Assembly: GCA_014281115.1 (NCBI GenBank)
Contig: JACONQ010000005.1
Span: forward strand, 620,001 to 684,000
Length of the DNA: 64,000 nt
DNA from: Laburnicola sp. R22_1
Lineage: Eukaryota > Ascomycota > Dothideomycetes > Pleosporales > Didymosphaeriaceae
Direction: 5' to 3'
This document shows, piece by piece, positions 51,130-61,651 of the stretch. Made by a program: the position numbers and the translations under genes. The notes under the pieces were generated by a model, which saw only the letters and a list, made by a program, of their open reading frames with translations, was not told the DNA's origin and made no database searches. Numbering within the stretch: the first letter of the stretch is position 1; every line of letters begins with the position of its first letter.

Positions 51130-53245
51130 ATGTCCCAGGCTCCCGCTCCACCCGCATCGATGGCGACGGGACGCGATAGACACGCGAGCAAGAGCCTCGG
51201 CGCCACGCTGCACGCGCGCATCAAGCAGGTACAGCGCGCATCATGCGCCAGACGCGCGACGGTGATGTACTGACGGGTTGACAGGCGCGCGTGTTGATGG
51301 TGGGAGCCGGCGGCATTGGCTGCGAGCTGCTCAAGAACCTCGTCCTGACGGGCTTCGGCGACATCCACATCGTCGACCTCGATACCATCGACTTGAGCAA
51401 CCTCAACCGCCAGTTCCTGTTCCGCAATGAGCACATCAAGAAGTCCAAAGCATTGGTACGCGCCGGGAGCCTCGCACACTGTAGTTGTTGCGCCGCGACT
51501 GACTGTCGGCTATCTAGGTCGCGAAGGAGTCGGCGGGTAGATTCAACCCGAACGTCAAGATCGAGGCGTACCACGACAACATCAAGGACCCCAAATTCAA
51601 TGTCGCCTGGTTCAAGGACTTCGGCATCGTTTTCAATGCGCTCGACAATTTGGAGGCCCGCCGGCATGTGAACAAGATGTGCTTGGCCGCCCATGTGCCG
51701 TTGGTGGAGAGCGGGACTACTGGTTTCAATGGCCAAGTCCAGGTCATCCGGAAGGTGCGCACGCCGTTGCAAACATCCAGAAGCGGATTGGAGCTCACTA
51801 GAGTCTACAGGGGAAAACTCAATGCTACGACTGCACGCCGAAAGACGCACCCAAGTCCTTCCCCGTCTGTACCATCCGAAGCACGCCCTCACAGCCGATC
51901 CACTGCATCGTTTGGGCCAAATCCTATCTCTTTGCCGAAATATTTGGCACCTCTGAGGACGACGCGCCCGAGCTGGACCACAGTGAAGATTCCGAGAATG
52001 CGAAGGAGATCCAGAACTTGCGCAACGAGGCTCAGGCCCTGAAGCGGATCCGGGATTCTATGGGCTCGGAAGACTTTCCCCGGTTGATCTTCAACAAGGT
52101 GTACAAAGAGGACATTGAGCGCTTACGGAGCATGGAGGACATGTGGAAGACTCGGAAGCCGCCCGTCGCCTTAGACTATGATGTTCTATCCAAGGAGCTT
52201 CTCGGTGTTGAAAAGACCATCGCGCAGAAAGACCAGGTGGAGTGGACTGTCATCGAGAACTTTGCCGTTTTCGTGGATAGTCTGCGGCGTCTGAGCGATC
52301 GCATGGAGGAAACAAGGGCAAATGCCGACACCGGAAATTCACCGCCAATCCTCACTTTCGACAAGGATGATGTAGATACTCTGGATTTTGTCGCTGCAAG
52401 CGCAAACCTCAGGTCTATCGTTTTCGGGATTGGAGGAAGGTCAAAGTTCGACATCAAGCGTAGGTTTGCTCGTTTTGTTTTCAAGACTATAGCTGATTGT
52501 TATAGAAATGGCCGGCAACATTATCCCTGCCATCGCTACTACGAATGCGATGACAGCGTCCATCTGTGTCCTTCAAGCATTCAAAGTCATGCGCGACGAA
52601 CTATCCAAGGCCAAAATGGTGTTCCTCGCACCGAATGGAACCGAGCGCCGATTGACTACCGAAGGGCTCAGCCCGCCCAATCCAGCGTGTCCTGTGTGCA
52701 GCGTTGCACAGTCCACTCTTGTCGTCGATGCTGCTCGAGCAACATTGAATGATCTCGTAGAGGACCTCCTCAGGTTACGGCTCGGCTATGGAGAGGAGTT
52801 CAGCATCAACAGCGAAGCCGGCCTCCTATACGATCCAGAGGAGGATGCGAATCTGCCCAAGACGTTCAACGAGCTCGGCTTAAAGAACGATACTACCATC
52901 ACGATTATCGATGACGCTGATGAGGACGCTAAGGTCAACCTAGTGTTGCACATCTCCGAGCAAGACATGGGTACAAAAGCGAAGCCCATCGATTTGACTG
53001 CGAAGCCACATATTCCTCTAAAGCCCAAGCCCACTCCTGTCGAGACAAACGGCCACGCCCGCCCGATCGTCACCAATGGCCTGACCGACGGCGTTACAAA
53101 CGGCAAGCGTAAGCGTGCGGCTGATGAAGCTGACCTCGAGGATGAGATAATCAAGAAGAAGGGCAAGGTCGCAGCCAAGCCCGACGACGACCTCATTGTC
53201 GTGGATGATTCAAACGACGGGGCCATTGTCATCGACGATGACTGA
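51130..53245 (+). CDS. UBA2: SUMO-activating enzyme subunit UBA2 (E1 catalytic subunit)
   Basis: Forms the SUMO E1 heterodimer with AOS1, adenylates SUMO, takes it as a thioester and passes it to UBC9; acts mainly in the nucleus. Five exons: 51130-51228, 51285-51455, 51518-51754, 51811-52459, 52506-53245; introns 46-62 nt, giving 631 residues (yeast and human proteins are about 636-640). Visible features: nucleotide-binding GAGGIG at residues 40-45, [17 protein letters not shown] following, zinc-binding pairs CYDC (174, 177) and CPVC (447, 450), and catalytic Cys189 in FPVCTIR. Spacing of 12 residues from Cys177 to Cys189 equals that in the human enzyme. [14 protein letters not shown] opens exon 5 exactly as in the family. 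The C-terminal tail has a basic stretch (KRKR) for nuclear import and two acidic-hydrophobic patches (DLIVVDD, AIVIDDD) resembling SUMO-interaction motifs. Complete and apparently functional. Confidence 0.97.
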
Positions 53246-53515
53246 TCCGCCTCTTTGTCTTGAGTAAGACTTTCAACATTCGAACCGTCCATATTCACAT
53301 TGCCGCACCCTACCTCCACCACCATTGCATAGATTTTCATTCTCCGTCTTATCGCCGACCCGGTCTTGTCATCTTTTCGTGGCGTTTATTGGGGAACCAT
53401 AGGATTATACCTGGAATTTGGGTTGGGAGTTGCTGTTTTGCGACGGTGATCTCAAAGGGATGATATCCAGGGATCTGGGGATCGGTTGCATCAAGCGAGC
53501 GGCGCAATAAACATC

Positions 53516-54458
53516 TCATGCGGCTGATAGTCCGCCATCGAGCTTTATCACGCAATTATGCGCGTACTCGTTTTGGGCGAGAAAAAGCGCTGCGGACGCG
53601 ATTTCTTCTGGCTTTCCGAGGCGTCCGAGGGGGATACGCTTTGAAAGAGCGGCTTGGTCGAGATCTGCATATGTATATTAGTTGACTAATGTAAATCGAG
53701 GCTCTACCGACATCAAATCGATCCATGTACAACATACGCTCTGTCATATCTGTTTCAACGTAGCCAGGTACAATGGCATTGACGCGTATACGCTGCCTGC
53801 CCAACTCGGCAGACAAGGCGCGCGTGAATCCCAGTACACCAGCCTTGCTTGCCGCATACGCAACAGCGCCATGTCCACCATGTGTACCCAACAAACTCGC
53901 AACATTGATAATCGACCTTTTATGTCCATCGCCCTGACCCAATTGGTGCCCAAAATACCTATTCCTCAGCAAATACCGCGTCCCAATCATCATACTCGTC
54001 AAGTTGGTATCTACAATTTGCTGTATCTTGTCTGGCTCCGTCGCCTGGAACAAACTGCTCTGTGTCATGCCCGCGCAGTTGACTAGCACGTCAATTTTTT
54101 GGCTGGCATCTTTGTTCAAGTGCGCGGAAGAGCCGATGCCCTTATGGCTCCAGAAGGTGGGACTGCATACGTCGCCTGCTATGTAGGAGTGGTGGAGGGG
54201 TGTGGTGGAAGGGAGGGGGTATGTGGTGTTCAGGGTGGACACGGCAGCTTGCAGGGGGGCTTCGGAGCGCGAGAGGAGGGTGCAGCGGTACGAATTGCGG
54301 GCGAAGAGGTGGGCTATTGCGAGGCCGATGCCGCGGGAACCGCCGGTTATGAGGACGTGTGGGTGGGGGGTCATTTGGTGAGGGAGGATGGAGGATGGCG
54401 ATGGGTTCGAAGCGGTGACGGGATTGTACACGATGGCTCTGGGGATCGGGGGTAGCAA
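53516..54458 (-). CDS. 3-oxoacyl-ACP reductase-like short-chain dehydrogenase (OAR1/FabG type)
   Basis: An NAD(P)H-dependent SDR; the closest resemblance is to mitochondrial type II fatty-acid synthesis ketoreductase (OAR1), though related SDRs cannot be excluded. Two exons, 54458-53708 and 53664-53516, with a 43 nt intron whose removal gives MDRFDDLDQAALSKRIPLG, the normal SDR substrate-loop sequence. Product 299 residues, or 271 from Met29 (54374), which fits the family better and begins just before the cofactor site. Visible: TGGSRGIG (38-45), NCAG (127-130), and the tetrad Asn152, Ser188, Tyr201, Lys205 (YAASK); the C-terminal GKPEEIASAALFLA and KLDGG are typical. The longer N-terminus is Ser/Pro-rich with a single Arg and makes a poor mitochondrial presequence. 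Convergent with UBA2 (270 bp between stops), divergent from elongin C. Confidence 0.9.
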
Positions 54459-54684
54459 TTGCGTATCTCAGTAAGAGGTAGGCGTCTTCTCGCCGTGGAG
54501 AGGAAGCTTGAACTTCGTTGATGCTCCGATTGGAACTGAAATGCTTAGTCATTCAGCGATCCACGAGACAACGTGACCGCGCGCTTTCGGGAGCTTCGCG
54601 ACTTGCTCTTCCCCGCTATTCTACCCACACCGCCACGCATCTCGCTTTGCTCCCTATCTCAAATCAACGCATCCACCGCCCGCC

Positions 54685-55196
54685 ATGGCCGAGCCGAATG
54701 TCTCCGAATACGTCACGCTCGTCTCAAACGACGGCTATGAATTCAAGATCCTGCGGTCCGCCGCCTGCATCGCGGGTACGATCAAGAAAGCGCTGAATCC
54801 CATGTGTACGCCCCACGTCTTTCCCGCCCCTCACTCTTTTCGACATTTTACTAATACAATAGGCAGCGGGCTTCCGAGAGAATACACAGAATCGCGTCGA
54901 CCTGCCTACGATCAAGTACGTCTGCCGCCCGCTTTCCCTTTTAGCGTCGTGGGAGTCGACAATGCGCCGAGGTGGGGGGAAGACACCATGCTGATTGAAC
55001 GATAGCGGCGTTGTCCTCGAGAAAGTCTGCGAATACCTGTATTATAATCAGAAACATGCTGAGAGCAAGGACGTTCCGGATATGGATATTCAGCCTGAGC
55101 TGTGCTTGGAGCTGTTGATTGCTGCGGATTACTTGGATGGTGAGCGTATGAGATGGGATGTGGTAAAGGAGGTGCTAATTTGCGCGTGTAGTGTGA
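54685..55196 (+). CDS. ELC1: Elongin C (BTB/POZ-like, SKP1 relative)
   Basis: Adaptor that links BC-box proteins such as elongin A to cullin E3 ligases. Four exons: 54685-54805, 54867-54915, 55006-55139 and a 5 nt terminal exon, 55192-55196; product 102 residues, within the usual 99-112. Sequence landmarks are YVTLVSNDGYEF, then SGTIK-equivalent AGTIKKALN, GFRENTQNRVDLPTI, VLEKVCEYLYY, and the C-terminal ELLIAADYLDV. The first acceptor used is CAG at 54864-54866 rather than the TAG four bases earlier, because only this gives the conserved GFRE frame. The last codon and stop lie on the 5 nt exon; skipping that splice would add an unrelated tail. Divergent from the SDR gene with about 230 bp between first ATGs. 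Confidence 0.92.
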
Positions 55197-55290
55197 GATA
55201 TAAAAGGTGCATGCTTTGGATTATAGTCTACGGCGAGCCTTGCATGTATGCATATGTGCGGCGATTGCACGCAACGCACACGGTGGCGGC

Positions 55291-55485
55291 ATGCGAGCGC
55301 GGCTAGAGATGCAAGCCACATACGATGAAATGGCATACCACGAGTGTATGATGGGTCTGTAGGAGGACACGTGCGATGCGTCTCGAGAGAAGATATTGAA
55401 GAAGCACGGCATTCCCTGGGGAAAGGGAGTAGCTCCAGGGCGCATAACATACGTGGGCCAGAAGCTCATCGCCCCCAATCACTAG
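55291..55485 (+). pseudogene. Possible small decayed gene or unrecognised exon
   Basis: From ATG 55291 a frame reads through a single TAG at 55360-55362 to a stop at 55483-55485. The part after the TAG looks protein-like (for example REKILKKHGIPWGKGVAPGR). GGTCTGTAG at 55354-55362 could be a splice acceptor, making 55363-55485 an exon, but no matching donor or upstream exon is obvious. No family recognised. It could be coincidence in the 3' flank of elongin C. Confidence 0.25.
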
Positions 55486-56041
55486 GTATAATTGTAGGTC
55501 TGGCTCGCAATAGACGCCTTGTTTCTGTCCCCACCACCTTCTCTTTCTTTGATCAAGTCATTGCTCCAAGAGACAATTGACTCTTGGGCCAAATGCCGAA
55601 GAGAACCTAGCTTTTAACTTAGATGCCAGCGCCTAGGCTGCGCAATCTAGTGTACCGAGCTATACGGATATAGAGTCAAACCGGAAATATGCTTTTGCTG
55701 TAAGAGTTGTTGGTACAAGAGGACGTCACGATTGCGTATTGAGGCGGGTACAGTCAAGCAAAAGTCTTGAAGCCATGCATATATTATATTATACATGTAT
55801 CATGGTTGATGTGTATACCACTGCCTCTCATCGCCTGATCTCTTTGGGCCGCATCGCGACACCAAGCTACTCGGGGTTCTAATCCGCAAGAGCAACGAAG
55901 AACGGAGAGCCACGATCATGCACCTTGCCTATTGGGGGCGCACATACTCCAGCGAATGTCAGCCTATTTCTCGGTTAGTCACACGCTCCTATACGAACGT
56001 GAAATGGATACTCACCTACATGATTGTTCGCGTGGGCTATC
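55486..56041. other. Intergenic, nothing recognised
   Basis: Lies between the elongin C side and the 3' end of the first secreted-protein gene. No domain, repeat or RNA was seen. Confidence 0.4.
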
Positions 56042-56543
56042 CTAGGTGTTCTTCTTGCAGCTGACACTGTGGACCTTGATAGTCTCGTAGAAAGCGCCGC
56101 TCCCCTGTGACTCCGGAAGCCATCGAGCCGGCGGCTTCTCGGTGCACTTGTCGTCACTGTCAAGGCTCATTGTTAGCACCCAAGTCCCCAGGCACTCAAA
56201 GGACCAGCCTCCTACACCCCATTCATACGCCAAGTGGCAATTCCAATAGTGTAAACGGAGAAGCTTACCGGTGGAAAGAGCAGTCGCAGCCAACGGGGTG
56301 CTTGATGTCCGTGTAGAGGGAAGTGGGTTCGTAGTTGCTGTAGTCCTGGGGTGGGACCTTGTGGCAGTAGTTGGGCTTCAGGTCGAAGTTCACAGTCCCG
56401 TACACGAGGTGTCCGACCTTAGGTTGCGTCTCAGTGACGGTGGCGTTGTCGTCGGAATTATGAAGATCACCGGGGGTAGGAAGAGCGGCGGCGCTCGTGA
56501 GCGCGAGGCCGTAGAGGAGAGTGATGAGTGCGAAGAAGCGCAT
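56042..56543 (-). CDS. Small secreted cysteine protein A (cluster family)
   Basis: Two exons, 56543-56269 and 56156-56042, with a 112 nt phase-2 intron; 129 residues. The N-terminus (MRFFALITLLYGLALTSAAA) is a clear signal peptide with likely cleavage near residue 20. The mature protein has five Cys. The core is YCHKVP ... GCDCSFHR, then after the intron DDKC and a C-terminal VSCKK. The C-x2/3-P and C-x-F elements, with the intron directly after the latter, recur in the neighbouring genes, so this is one member of a local family. A TATAAA-like site lies on the minus strand near 56665, about 120 bp upstream. Function unknown; size and secretion fit effector-like or cell-surface proteins of fungi. 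Confidence 0.78.
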
Positions 56544-57420
56544 GATGGCGTGAGTATGGGGCGTGTGGGATCTTCGGATTCAACAAGGTCAAAAGAGGTT
56601 GAGATTGACTATCGCAAGTTTGTCGGTGCGTTGGAAGTATATGGAGAGAGAGCCAGCGACTTTATAAAGAGGGTTCCGGTGAAATGGTGCCTTTCCTGGT
56701 GTGAAGTGAGTGAGGCAAGCACATTCGACGCCCGGGTCATGCGGTCCGAGCACCAGGTGAGTTCGACCAGCCCAAAGCACGTTGCAGGGCTGTAGCTTCC
56801 ATTTTTGGCGTTTGCAGTTCCCCATGACGTTGCCCGCTGTCATTCACTGCACTCAGGCTCACCCTCTCTATTCACGAGCCCCGAGTCCCAACTCTGCCTC
56901 TTAGAATATAGATCGGTCAACCCCAGTCACGATCAAAACTAATATCTCCAGTCGTTCTTTTGAAAAAGAAATGCCATCATCATCGGAACAGAAACAAGAC
57001 ATCAACTATTAGGAACGATTGGATGTGGTGTTAGAAGGTGGTTGAATGTAGAGTACGGTGCACCGGTCGAATCTCGAATGCGCATATCATTCCACACGAG
57101 TGCACCGTAAACGCCACCGTCACTAAGGTAAGAGGAACCCTGGGAAGACAAGAATCAATCTCAACAACGAAATCACATGGATTACAATTGGTTATATACA
57201 CTGTGAACCACCAAATGGTCAGCGAGTCACCTCTTGGTGCAGGCATGGTACATCACGGGGCTGAGACATATATCAATCAATGTTCATATCTGGATTTACA
57301 TGCTAACAGCTCTCAGGAGGATCACTGGTCAACTCCATCCATTCAGACTTCTGGCATCGATGTATATCCATCGTCCCTAAGGCTGTAACCCTACCACGCC
57401 TTTTTTCAGACTCCATGATC
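56544..57420. other. Intergenic, with possible degenerate family relative
   Basis: Upstream of secreted protein A. Apart from the minus-strand frame at 57031-57246 (separate entry) and a TATA-like site near 56665, nothing is recognised. Confidence 0.4.
57031..57246 (-). pseudogene. Possible degenerate cluster paralogue
   Basis: A 71-codon frame with seven Cys contains DSCLPRVPLTL ... VAFTVHSCGMICAFEIRP, which follows the order C-x2/3-P, hydrophobic strand, C-x-F found in the neighbouring secreted proteins. No signal peptide or convincing exon structure precedes it; TTCACAG near 57195 could be an acceptor. An overlapping plus-strand frame is also open. It may be a relic or chance. Confidence 0.3.
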
Positions 57421-57979
57421 TCACTCCGCAGACCGTAGCAAAAACCCGAGAGCCCGCTCCAATACCCAGGTATTGGTGCTAACTTTCCGTAGTCAGCAAA
57501 AGGAACCCCGCGGAGGGAAATTACTTACTCCGAGGAGGAGCAGCTGTAGTTGGTGTACCAGGACCCAGCCATCCTGTGCTCATGCACAGTTCCTACGAGC
57601 GTCTCAACTGCGGTATTGCAATCCGAGTCTCTATTTTCCCAAGATCAGTCCAGCTGGCTTCCCTGGCCGTTTTTCCACATACCGGTAGAAGACGCATTTG
57701 CGCCCCGCATATACGTCAGCGTAGTCGTAGTTCTCCGGAAATTGATCGCAAATAATATCCTTCGGGAGGACATAGTAGTCGCTAGGGTCACTGCTGATGG
57801 ATTTCTTCAGGTAGCCCGAGCTGCCGCCACGGGGCGTGAAACTGGAGGGAGCGGCGTGCGAGAGCAAGCTGAGAAGCACTACATGTAATTGTGATATTAG
57901 GGTAGGCCTCATTCGGAAATGGATTATGAGATTACTCACGGGTGATGAGGAGGAAGATGTTGGTGGAGAAGTGAGACAT
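57421..57979 (-). CDS. Small secreted cysteine protein B (cluster family)
   Basis: Exon 1 57979-57940 starts MSHFSTNIFLLIT and splices (intron 57939-57879) into exon 2, 57878-57683, completing a signal peptide (LLLSLLSHA). The core is IICDQFP ... GRKCVFYR, again C-x2/3-P and C-x-F, with a phase-2 GT donor directly after. Exon 3 begins at 57573 with MAGSWYTNYSCSSS. Two endings are possible: a stop at 57525 (94 residues), or use of the strong GTAAGT donor at 57528 with acceptor at 57479, giving a fourth exon 57478-57421 (112 residues). The second site is a good donor with a CTGAC branch-like motif, so I bounded the gene at 57421. Only RNA can decide. Function unknown. Confidence 0.68.
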
Positions 57980-58075
57980 CTTGGATGCTGGTAGGATGAT
58001 TTGAATATTGTATCAAGTTGGTGAGAAGGGTGCAGAAGATATGGAGTTGATCGGGGCAGAAACTGGGCTTAAATG

Positions 58076-58378
58076 GCGGGAAACTAGATGGACTTTTGTT
58101 GAGGGGATCGATCAAACGTGTAAGTAATTCCACGAGTCGTACAGAGTGGGTCCGAGAATAACACATCGACTTTTGCATTCCATCATCACCGTTTAGGAGA
58201 ATATGATGTAAGCTGTGCCTTAGTTTCGTTTGCCACGACCGTAATCGTTTGCCACGACCGTAACTTCAGAGCGGGAAATTAGATGGAAATTTATTGAGGC
58301 GATTGACCAAACACGTAAGTAATCTCACGAGTTGTACAGAGTGGGTCCGACAACAAGACAAAGACTTTTGCATTCCAT
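58076..58378. repeat. Tandemly duplicated upstream segment of secreted protein B
   Basis: About 108 bp at 58076-58183 recur at 58271-58378, 195 bp apart, with moderate divergence; shared words include GTACAGAGTGGGTCCGA and ACTTTTGCATTCCA. Between them TTTGCCACGACCGTAA occurs twice head to tail (about 58229-58264). The first copy ends about 100 bp upstream of the start codon of gene B, so the duplication doubles its promoter region or is the trace of a tandem gene duplication. Confidence 0.75.
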
Positions 58379-58400
58379 GGTCCCGAGAACAAGCTGTAAG

Positions 58401-58787
58401 CTAAGCCTTGTATATGGACCAAGCACCTCGCAACTCCACCATATCAAACGCTGAATCTAGAATCCTAGAGGTTACACACCCAACTTGTTCCGTCAGCATA
58501 CTGGGCCATCGCTGTAAGAAAGGCGAGCCCGGGTACGCCTTGAAGTAGCCAGGCACATTGTGCGGTGGAGTATCGATACCGGAAGGAGACGTGAGCGCAG
58601 GTAATTGTGCGATCGATACGGTAGTCAAGAGAGCTGTGAGCGTCGACTTCCAACCGGGGAAGGAAGGGAGAGTCGGACGAGCGCTGATGAAGTTTGAGGT
58701 AATCTCCGAGGTGGTGTGGCCTGGATAGGCGGCGGTGAGGGCCACGAGGCTGGCGAGGAAGCGGTAGAGCGTAGTGAGAACCTGCAT
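58401..58787 (-). pseudogene. Degenerate cluster paralogue with signal peptide (C)
   Basis: A 128-codon open frame starts with a plausible signal peptide (MQVLTTLYRFLASLVALTAA) but is otherwise Cys-poor. In another frame of the same strand the family core reappears: LDYRIDRTITCAHVSFR (about 58610-58560), resembling RLDIGYKCTFWP of protein E, and further on MAQYADGTSWVCNL (about 58510-58468), resembling MAGSWYTNYSC of protein B. Signal peptide and core being in different frames suggests a frameshifted relic, or an intron I could not place. Confidence 0.45.
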
Positions 58788-58981
58788 GGTGGTCGTGGCA
58801 GTGGAGGTTGAGAGGTTGGTACAGGTGTAGAGTTGCAGAATGGTCTGTCGGTAGAGAGATGTTTCTAGTGGATTTCTAGTGGAGAGAAGAGAAGCTTCAG
58901 TGACATGGATGAGTCGACGAGGTGATGTGGCCTTTGATTGCGCCTTCCTCTACATATAGTTAACGCTGTTAGAGCTGTGGG
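58788..58981. other. Intergenic up to the hAT element
   Basis: Upstream of paralogue C; contains the left copy of the hAT target duplicate (GCTGTGGG, 58974-58981). Nothing else recognised. Confidence 0.4.
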
Positions 58982-59078
58982 CAGCGTTTCCAACGTACTG
59001 TAGTACGGTACGGCGACCCACATCGCTCTACGCTACGGCCTATATAGGAGCCTAGTACATATAGCAGCTATTAAAAAT

Positions 59079-59158
59079 AGCAAAGTATAGGCTGTAACTA
59101 TACTACAGTAAATTAGCAAAGTATAGGCTGTAACTATACTACAGTAAATTAGCAAAAT
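59079..59158. repeat. 36 bp tandem duplication inside the hAT MITE
   Basis: AGCAAAGTATAGGCTGTAAC and the following 16 bases occur twice head to tail at a period of 36, with a third partial unit. Perfect identity implies a recent duplication. Confidence 0.85.
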
Positions 59159-59223
59159 AAGAATCTATAGTACGCTAAGATAGGGGCAAATAGGGGTAGT
59201 ACAACCTATATATACTATATATA

Positions 59224-61438
59224 ACATATTCTATTAGTAGCCCGGACAGATTAGTCCGCCGGACAAGTTTTCTTGGCAACTTCGAGGTCCCTTATAACTT
59301 ATTATAGAACACCACTAACGTTACTTTATAGTGACTTATAATAACCTACTATAACTTATGATATACTAAGTTACTATTTAATCTACTTTTTATATTGTGC
59401 AGCCTCTTTACGCAGCTACTATAGCTGCGTAAAGCTAAGAAATCTTTCTTAGTAGTACAAACTTATAATAAGACTTCCTATAATATATAATATATTATCT
59501 ACTATACTATATATAGGTAATATATAGTATACTTATTATAATTTATAGTAAAGTATACTATATCTTAAGTAGTACTTTATCTAATTTTTAGTTACTAAGT
59601 GTATACTATTATAAGATAAAGTTAACCTATTATTTTTAGTCTTATAGTAACCTATAATAAAATTACTCTAATTTACTATTAACACTACTTAAAAATAAGC
59701 CGCTAAAGGTAATATCTAACTTTTCTTTTATCTCTTTATCTATCTAATAGGTCCTTGCGTTGTGCCTAGACTCTCTACACCTCCTATAGCGGCGTTGTGT
59801 TAAGGGACCTACCTCTCTCTTACTACTACCTTGCGCTCTTTTTAATAACTTTATCCTAATAGAAGGGCTTTCTACTCCTAAATCTACTCCTTAAGTAAAG
59901 CCTAGCGTCCTATCTTTCTAAATGCGCTTTCTTTTACGCGTTTTTTACTTTATTAGAACCTTAATTTACTTTTTAAGTTTCTTAATATAGGTCTTTTAAA
60001 GTATACTATAGTAGAGTATAAGTTTAGCACCTTTTATAAGCTATAAGTAGCTTAATTTAGTATTAGGTAGAGACTAAATAAAAAAGTTGTATATAAGCTT
60101 TAACTAGAATTTAAACTTAAGGGTATTACTTAGGGTCCTAGCTTACTATAATATATCTAGTAGGGTACTCTAAGGTAGAGTGTAAATACACATATTAAGA
60201 CGACCTACTACTACTAATATATTTAAAAGAATAAGTCTAGAGGCCTTAAAGACTTTTTTATAGTTTTTTAGTATAAATATATTAAAAAAATATATTGTAA
60301 AAGGCTAGTAGAAAGCCCTCTTTATTAATATAAAAAACGCGTTAGCGCGCTAAGTCCTACACACGCCAGAAGTATTTTACCTTTAGTAGTGTAAAATAGA
60401 CTATATTAAGTGGCTAAAGGATATAAGATAAGTGCGCTAGTATATAGAGTGTTAGGATTTTCTATTCTAGGCAATAATCTTTAAAATCCTAGGAGTAGTA
60501 GCTCTTATAGCTATTTAGAATAAGTAACCTCTATAACCCTACTACTATGCGCGGCCTTGTTACGCGTTAAAGTGCTTTAACTACGCAACTCTAAGCTTAT
60601 TATTAGTCTAGCTAGTTTTGGAGACTAAGAGCTTTTAATTGTAGGGAATACTAGTCTCCTTATACTACGCTAAGATATAGACTCGCCCTTTATAGATAAT
60701 AAAGAGTAGGGTAGTATACCTAGCAGCGCAAATACTCTAAATTACTATAACCTACTCGCAGTTGCCTAGCTAAACAAGCGTAGATTAAGAATATCTTTCT
60801 AAACTAGTTATAACCTTTATTAAGCTAATAACTTCTATCTAGAAGCCAATCTTATTAAAGTTATAGATATCTTTATTCTATACTCTATACTTAGCTTTTA
60901 TATCCTCTACTAGCTAAAACTATGCGTTTATAATCTCTAGGTCTTCCTATTATATCCTCTATTAGTTCTTTACTTAATTAAAAGCTATTTTAAGCTTAGG
61001 TACGCGCTTTATAAAGCGCTAAGCCTAGTATTATTTTATAGCGTCTCTATGCTGCGCAGCTAGTAGTTTATTAGCTATATCTTCTACCTTACCTAGCTAG
61101 GGTGCAAATTCTCGCAAATCTAGGTTAAGAATATACTATATAACCGTCTACTCTTTAGTTATAGTAAGCTTTGCTATACCTAATTATATATCTACTTAGG
61201 TGGTAATTTTGTTAATTTAATTGCTTAGTGTAGACTTTAGGATATTATATACTATAGTAGCGCATTATAGGCTTAAAATTTACTTATTCTAATAGGCGTA
61301 AAGGGCAAGCTTAATTCTGTCTTCTTAATTAGATAATAACGTGTTGTGTTATTAAGACATTAATTTATAGTAAAGTGTTGTGGTCTTGGCAAAAACTATC
61401 CAGCGGACTAATCTGTCCGGGCTACTGATAGAATATGT
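59224..61438 (-). mobile_element. Fot1/pogo-like DNA transposon 2, RIP-degraded
   Basis: 2215 bp with inverted repeats beginning ACATATTCTAT(T/C)AGTAGC and continuing through CCCGGACAGATTAGTCCGC, flanked by TA (59222-59223 and 61439-61440). It lies inside the hAT MITE. The terminal repeats remain GC-rich while the interior is strongly AT-rich, forming the AT island in the gene region. TIR sequence differs from the element at 28737-30599, so it is a separate family. Confidence 0.88.
59400..61362 (-). pseudogene. Fot1/pogo-like transposase, heavily RIP-degraded
   Basis: The minus strand from about 61362 gives, through many stops, ILNLDLREFAP (helix-turn-helix region), RFIKRVPKLKIAFN (CENP-B type domain), KYRV.NKDIYNFNKIGF (family YNFDETGF box) and a DDE-region remnant (FIIYKGRVY, then SKTS.TNN). 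Motif order matches the transposase at 28850-30519. Non-functional. Confidence 0.78.
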
Positions 61439-61651
61439 TAGTATTCACGTAATATTTATAGGTAACTTTATAGGGGTATATAGCTAGGCCTATAGTATAG
61501 GCTACTATAAAGCTATACTACAGCGTAAAACGTATATAAACTACGCTACAGTACGCTATAGCACAGCCTAGGGCAGAGCTTAGTACGTATAGCCTATATA
61601 AGCCCTACGGGCCGTAATTGTACGCCGTACTACGCTACGTTGGAAACGCTG

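Larger units (their letters stand above)
58982..61651. mobile_element. hAT-type MITE carrying a nested Fot1-like element
   Basis: Inverted termini begin CAGCGTTTCCAACGTA at 58982 and at 61651 (complement), flanked by the 8 bp duplication GCTGTGGG (58974-58981 and 61652-61659). An 8 bp duplication with CAG-N-G ends is the hAT signature. Without the nested insertion the element is about 455 bp and has no coding capacity, hence a MITE. The similarity of the ends continues inward (GTAGTACGG, GGCCTATATAGG-like segments). Confidence 0.88.

Noticed and set aside
56271..56795. 174-codon plus-strand open frame over secreted protein A
   Set aside because: Antisense to exon 1 and the promoter of protein A; low-complexity acidic composition mirrors the opposite strand.
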